From Bradyrhizobium sp. C9 (GTDB lineage: Bacteria > Pseudomonadota > Alphaproteobacteria > Rhizobiales > Xanthobacteraceae): 64,000 nucleotides of DNA. The notes beneath the pieces were generated by a model. The model was not told where the DNA came from and made no database searches. It saw only the letters and a list, made by a program, of their open reading frames with translations. This document shows positions 60,791 to 64,000 of this stretch, piece after piece. The stretch covers positions 310,001 to 374,000 of the forward strand of contig NZ_NWTG01000003.1 in NCBI RefSeq assembly GCF_002532045.1, written 5' to 3'. Position numbers and translations under genes: made by a program. The stretch's first letter is position 1. Each line of letters starts with the position of its first letter.

Positions 60791-61837
60791 ATGATGCTGG
60801 GCTCTGACGTTTCCAGCCTGACCACGACCGCCAAGACCGCCGCCGCGCAGGGTCTGTCCATCGTCGTGCCCGTCTACAACGAGGCGGCCGGGCTTGCGGC
60901 GCTGCACCAACGGCTGATCGACCTCGCCGGCTCGTTGCGCGCCCGCTACGGGCTCAATTGCGAAGTGGTCTATGTCGACGACGGCAGCGCGGACAACACG
61001 CTGGCGATCGCGCGCGGCCTGCCCGCCGACGGGCTCGACCTCCAGGTGGTGTCGCTGTCGCGCAATTTCGGCAAGGAGGCGGCGCTGATGGCGGGCCTCG
61101 ACCACGCCCGCCGCGGCGCGGTGCTGTTCATGGACGGCGATGGCCAGCATCCGCCGACATTGGTGGAGCAGCTGGTCGCGCACTGGATCGATGACGGCTA
61201 CGACGTGGTCTACACGGCGAAGGCGCATCGCGACAATGAATCGGCTTTCCGGCGGCTTGCGGTGCGCGGCTTCTACGCGCTGATCAACTGGGGCGCGCGG
61301 CAGCAGATACCCGAGGATGCCGGCGACTTCCGCCTGCTGTCGCCGCGTGCGGCCGCCGCCTTGCGGCAACTGCCGGAGCGCAACCGCTTCTTCAAGGGCC
61401 TCGCCAGCTGGATCGGCTTCAAGCAGATCCGCGTCGACTACGAGCCGGCGCCGCGCGCGCATGGCGTCACCACCTTCAACGCCGGCCGGCTGATCGGCCT
61501 GTCGATCGAGGGCCTGACCTCGTTCTCGGTGGCGCCGCTGCGCTTCGCCAGCCTGCTCGGCGCGCTGCTCGCCGGCGCGGCGTTCCTGTTCGGTCTCTCG
61601 ATCCTGTGGGAAGTCCTGACCACCGGCAAGCAGGTGCCCGGCTATCCGTCGCTGATGATCGGCGTGATGACGATCGGCGGCGTCCAGCTGATCATGATCG
61701 GCATCGTCGGCGAATATATCGGCAAGATCCTCTCCGAATTGAAGGCACGGCCGATCTACTTCGTCGCCGAGCATACCGAGAAGCACGCCGACGGCGGAAC
61801 GGCGCAGAGCGCCACCGAGCGGACCGCCGCCGAATGA
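60791..61837 (+). CDS. Family 2 polyprenyl-phosphate glycosyltransferase (DPM/ArnC-like)
   Basis: A 348-residue membrane-anchored glycosyltransferase. The GT-A fold has VPVYNEAAGL, DDGS (63-66), RNFGKEAALMAGLDHA and the metal motif DGD (115-117, MDGDGQHP). Two C-terminal membrane helices (about 243-275 and 285-315) match enzymes that load a sugar on undecaprenyl phosphate. The TGA overlaps the ATG of the ChbG-type deacetylase by four bases. That pair recalls FlmF-NaxD of Francisella, where Und-P-GalNAc is made and then deacetylated for lipid A decoration. Start ATG 60791 or 60794. Confidence 0.9.
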   Translation: MMLGSDVSSLTTTAKTAAAQGLSIVVPVYNEAAGLAALHQRLIDLAGSLRARYGLNCEVVYVDDGSADNTLAIARGLPADGLDLQVVSLSRNFGKEAALMAGLDHARRGAVLFMDGDGQHPPTLVEQLVAHWIDDGYDVVYTAKAHRDNESAFRRLAVRGFYALINWGARQQIPEDAGDFRLLSPRAAAALRQLPERNRFFKGLASWIGFKQIRVDYEPAPRAHGVTTFNAGRLIGLSIEGLTSFSVAPLRFASLLGALLAGAAFLFGLSILWEVLTTGKQVPGYPSLMIGVMTIGGVQLIMIGIVGEYIGKILSELKARPIYFVAEHTEKHADGGTAQSATERTAAE

Positions 61838-62676
61838 GCGAAGTTTCGCCGCGCCGGATCTGGCTGTGTGCTGACGATTATGGCTTGAGCGATGGCGTCA
61901 ACCGCGCGATCCGCGACCTGATCGAGCGCGGCCGTCTCAATGCGACGTCGGTGATGATGGTGACGCCGGCGATCGGCCGCGAGGCTGCGTCCGCGCTCCA
62001 GGCCTCGGTGGCGAAAAGCCCGCGCTGCGCGATCGGGCTGCATGTGACGCTGACCGCGCCGTTCCGCCCGCTGACGATGCATTTCCGTCCGCTCGACGGC
62101 GACATGTTCCTGCCCTTCCCAAAACTGCTCCGCGCCGGGCTGATGCACCGGCTCGATGCCGATCTGGTCCATGCCGAAGTGCTGGCGCAGCTCGACGCCT
62201 TCCACGATCTGTTCGGCCGCGTGCCCGATTTCGTCGACGGCCACCAACATGCGCAGCTGTTCCCGCAGGTGCGCGACGGCTTCCTGCGCGCCGTGAAGGA
62301 GCGCGCGCCAAACGCCTGGGTGCGGCAGTGCGGACGCGAAGGTCCGCTGGCGCGCCAGCTGGCGGCGCCGAAGGCGCTGGTGCTGAACGTGCTCAGCACC
62401 CAATTCCGGATCAAGGCCCAGCGGTCGGGCCTGCGCTTCAATCCGGCCTTCGCCGGCGCCTACGATTTTACACGCGGCAGCGAATTCGCCGCGCTGATGC
62501 AGGGCTTCCTCGACGGCCTGCCCGAGGACGGGCTCGTGATGTGCCATCCCGGTTTCGTCGATGAAACCCTGAAGAACCTCGACCCGCTGACGACGCAGCG
62601 CGAGACCGAGCACGCCTATCTTGCAGGCGACGATTTCCCCGCGCTGCTGGCCCTGAATAAAGTTACACTGGCCTGA
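61834..62676 (+). CDS. ChbG/HpnK (YdjC) family carbohydrate deacetylase
   Basis: A 280-residue deacetylase-like protein. The metal and acid residues are Asp14-Asp15 (LCADDYGLSD), His70 (GLHVTL), and DGHQH (135-139, ligand His139), plus FHPGF-like MCHPGFVDE. Family members remove N-acetyl groups: ChbG from chitooligosaccharides, HpnK from a hopanoid GlcNAc, NaxD from Und-P-GalNAc. Translational coupling with a GT2 enzyme favours a lipid-linked sugar substrate. No hopanoid genes are in the window. No signal peptide, so it should act in the cytoplasm. Confidence 0.9.
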   Translation: MSEVSPRRIWLCADDYGLSDGVNRAIRDLIERGRLNATSVMMVTPAIGREAASALQASVAKSPRCAIGLHVTLTAPFRPLTMHFRPLDGDMFLPFPKLLRAGLMHRLDADLVHAEVLAQLDAFHDLFGRVPDFVDGHQHAQLFPQVRDGFLRAVKERAPNAWVRQCGREGPLARQLAAPKALVLNVLSTQFRIKAQRSGLRFNPAFAGAYDFTRGSEFAALMQGFLDGLPEDGLVMCHPGFVDETLKNLDPLTTQRETEHAYLAGDDFPALLALNKVTLA

Positions 62677-62805
62677 TAAGGTTCACGAAAAACCGCCGGT
62701 CGGATTGTCGCATACATAAATTTAATTCTGGCCCCCACTCCTTGCGCCACAAAGCCCGTCCTACATCAGCCGCGCGCCGATTCGATCGACGCGATGGAGA
62801 ACGCC

Positions 62806-63654
62806 ATGACACCGCAAGAACGCCAATTGATCGACGATCTCTTCGACCGCCTCGCCAAGCTGGAGAATGCCCCGCGCGACGGCGAGGCCATGTCCGCGAT
62901 CATGCAAGGCCTACGTAGCGCGCCGAATGCGGTTTACACGCTGGTGCAAACCGCGCTGGTGCAGGACGAGGCGCTGAAGCGCGCCCACGACCGGATCCAG
63001 GAGCTCGAGGCCGCGGTCGGCCAGCAACAGGGTGCGCAGCAGCAGGGCGGCGGCTTCCTCGATTCGATGCGCGATGCAATCTTCGGACAGGGCCAGCAGC
63101 AGCCGCACGGCTCGGTGCCGCCGGTGCGCCCGCCGGATGTTGGCGGCAGCCGCCCGGTCTGGAACTCGGGCCAGGCGATGCAGCAGGCGGGCGGCTATGG
63201 CCAGCCGCCGCAGCAATACGGCCAGCCCCAATACGGCCAGCCCTACGGCGGCCAGCAGCCTCCGCCCTTCGGGGGCGGCGCGCCCGGCAGCGGTGGCGGC
63301 TCGTTCCTCGGCACCGCGGCTGCAGCCGCGGCCGGCGTGGTCGGCGGCGGGCTGCTGCTCTCCAGCATCCGCGGCATGATGGGTGGCGGCGGCCACCAGT
63401 CGCTGGCGGACGCCGGCGGCTTGGGCGGCTCACGTCCGTGGGGCGGCGACCAGTCGTCGAGCAACCTTGCCCGTGACGCCGGGATCAACGATGTCAATTC
63501 GTCCGGTCGCGACAGTGATTCCGGCTCGCGCGCCAGCGCGTTCGACCAGGCGCAGGCCGACCGGGACAGTGACGATGATCAAGACGCCGACGACTTCGAC
63601 AATGACGACGGCGGCTTCGATGATGGTGGCGGCGACGACAGCAACTACGCGTAA
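62806..63654 (+). CDS. DUF2076 domain protein
   Basis: A 282-residue protein. MTPQERQLIDDLFDRLAKLE starts DUF2076; a helix follows to about 80, then a Gln/Gly/Pro-rich region with repeats of QYGQPQYGQPYGGQ (about 120-160), a Gly/Ala hydrophobic segment (GTAAAAAAGVVGGGLLLSS, about 172-190) that could be a membrane helix, and a strongly acidic tail (DSDDDQDADDFDNDDGG). GGAGA at 62796-62800 is 5 nt before ATG 62806 and overlaps the alternative ATG 62794, so 62806 is chosen. Related alphaproteobacterial proteins are periplasmic or membrane ligand proteins of unknown role. Confidence 0.85.
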   Translation: MTPQERQLIDDLFDRLAKLENAPRDGEAMSAIMQGLRSAPNAVYTLVQTALVQDEALKRAHDRIQELEAAVGQQQGAQQQGGGFLDSMRDAIFGQGQQQPHGSVPPVRPPDVGGSRPVWNSGQAMQQAGGYGQPPQQYGQPQYGQPYGGQQPPPFGGGAPGSGGGSFLGTAAAAAAGVVGGGLLLSSIRGMMGGGGHQSLADAGGLGGSRPWGGDQSSSNLARDAGINDVNSSGRDSDSGSRASAFDQAQADRDSDDDQDADDFDNDDGGFDDGGGDDSNYA

Positions 63655-63679
63655 GCGTATGCATGTCGCCTGAACGCAA

Positions 63680-63708
63680 ACGGCCGCTCCATCGAGCGGC
63701 CGTTTTGA
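63680..63708 (+). terminator. Bidirectional rho-independent terminator
   Basis: ACGGCCGCTC (63680-63689), loop CATC, GAGCGGCCGT (63694-63703), then TTTGATT; the other side reads AAAC, so it works in both directions. It ends the DUF2076 gene. Confidence 0.85.
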
Positions 63709-63712
63709 TTCC

Positions 63713-63738
63713 GTCGTCCCGGCGAAAGCCGGGACGAC
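63713..63738. repeat. Palindromic element GTCGTCCCGGC-GAAA-GCCGGGACGAC
   Basis: Same perfect 11-bp arms and GAAA loop as the copy at 40402-40427. It lies between the convergent DUF2076 and L,D-transpeptidase genes. Confidence 0.88.
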
Positions 63739-63771
63739 ACCGTCTTTGGGGCAGTTGCTTCAAAACCAATC

Positions 63772-64000
63772 TTACATCACGACGACCTTGGCGCCGACAT
63801 TGACGCGGCCGTAGAGGTCGATCACGTCCTCGTTGCGCATCCGGATGCAGCCGGACGAGACGTTGGTGCCGATCGTCCAGGGCTCGTTGGAGCCGTGGAT
63901 GCGGTAGAGCGAGGAGCCGAGATACATCGCGCGGGCGCCGAGCGGATTCTCCGGGCCGCCTTCCATGTGCCGCGGCAGATCGGGACGGCGCGCCAGCATT
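63772..64000 (-). CDS. L,D-transpeptidase (YkuD domain), C-terminal part
   Basis: The last 75 or so codons of a leftward gene whose 5' part is beyond the window. The YkuD active-site motif is complete: the His of YRIHGSNEPWTIG and the nucleophilic Cys of VSSGCIRMRN, followed by DVIDLYGRVNVGAKVVVM as in the end of the domain. Such enzymes make 3-3 peptidoglycan crosslinks or attach lipoproteins and outer-membrane proteins to peptidoglycan. It ends 33 bp from the palindrome at 63713-63738. Confidence 0.92.
   Translation of the reverse strand, partial: MLARRPDLPRHMEGGPENPLGARAMYLGSSLYRIHGSNEPWTIGTNVSSGCIRMRNEDVIDLYGRVNVGAKVVVM

Noticed and set aside
1..64000. Search for tRNA, rRNA, CRISPR, insertion sequences, integrase or prophage genes
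   Set aside because: None recognised by eye on either strand; the repeats present are short intergenic palindromes without spacers or transposase.

Overview
The window is a 64 kb stretch of GC-rich chromosome from an alphaproteobacterium, most likely Bradyrhizobium or a close relative in the Nitrobacteraceae. This rests on protein sequence character, on several intergenic palindrome families that I recognise from Bradyrhizobium genomes, and on local gene orders such as the DUF2093-lpxK-waaA-DUF374-DUF4170-cysQ block. It reads as core chromosome: genes are densely packed, start/stop overlaps are frequent, and I see no insertion sequence, prophage, integrase, CRISPR array, rRNA or tRNA gene.

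Layout. 0-7 kb: ilvE diverges from a MarR regulator / response regulator / histidine kinase operon, which converges on a TonB-dependent siderophore receptor. 7-12 kb: small secreted proteins, an RNase T2, rlmJ, a cold-shock gene and an outer-membrane beta-barrel. 12-20 kb: uvrC, then pgsA-moaD-moaE-prmB, an unusual EAL-domain protein, a HAD hydrolase and a lone cheY. 20-30 kb: ribF-acetyltransferase, ileS-lspA, a secreted protein, a two-gene M16 peptidase operon and arfB. 30-34 kb: a cytochrome c, a glyoxalase, a Tat-exported subunit and a GMC flavoprotein, which look like one periplasmic dehydrogenase locus. 34-40 kb: mutL, an unknown gene bracketed by two long palindromes, rsmD, an RluB-type pseudouridine synthase with a huge disordered N-terminus, and tadA. 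40-48 kb: a fluoroacetate-dehalogenase-like hydrolase diverging from an acyl-CoA dehydrogenase, purD, a small membrane-protein/regulator operon with a clear operator, xseA, and a hydrolase lacking its nucleophile. 48-57 kb: late lipid A genes (lpxK, waaA, DUF374), cysQ, pmbA/tldE, ubiA. 57-64 kb: rsmE, hisZ-hisG, a glycosyltransferase/deacetylase pair, a DUF2076 protein and the start of the reading of an L,D-transpeptidase gene cut by the window end.

Themes. Many genes serve translation and RNA modification (rlmJ, prmB, arfB, rsmD, rluB-like, tadA, rsmE, ileS) or the envelope (pgsA, lspA, lpxK, waaA, DUF374, the GT2/ChbG pair, the L,D-transpeptidase). I see no single striking new defence-type system. 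The most interesting signals are local: an EAL domain in which exactly one metal ligand is changed, two complementary half-sites split over an M16 pair, a dead alpha/beta hydrolase, a self-contained operon with three overlapping operator half-sites, palindromes that supply stop codons to two successive genes, a 383-residue repeat-rich tail on an RNA-modifying enzyme, and a long-form HisG that nevertheless has HisZ.
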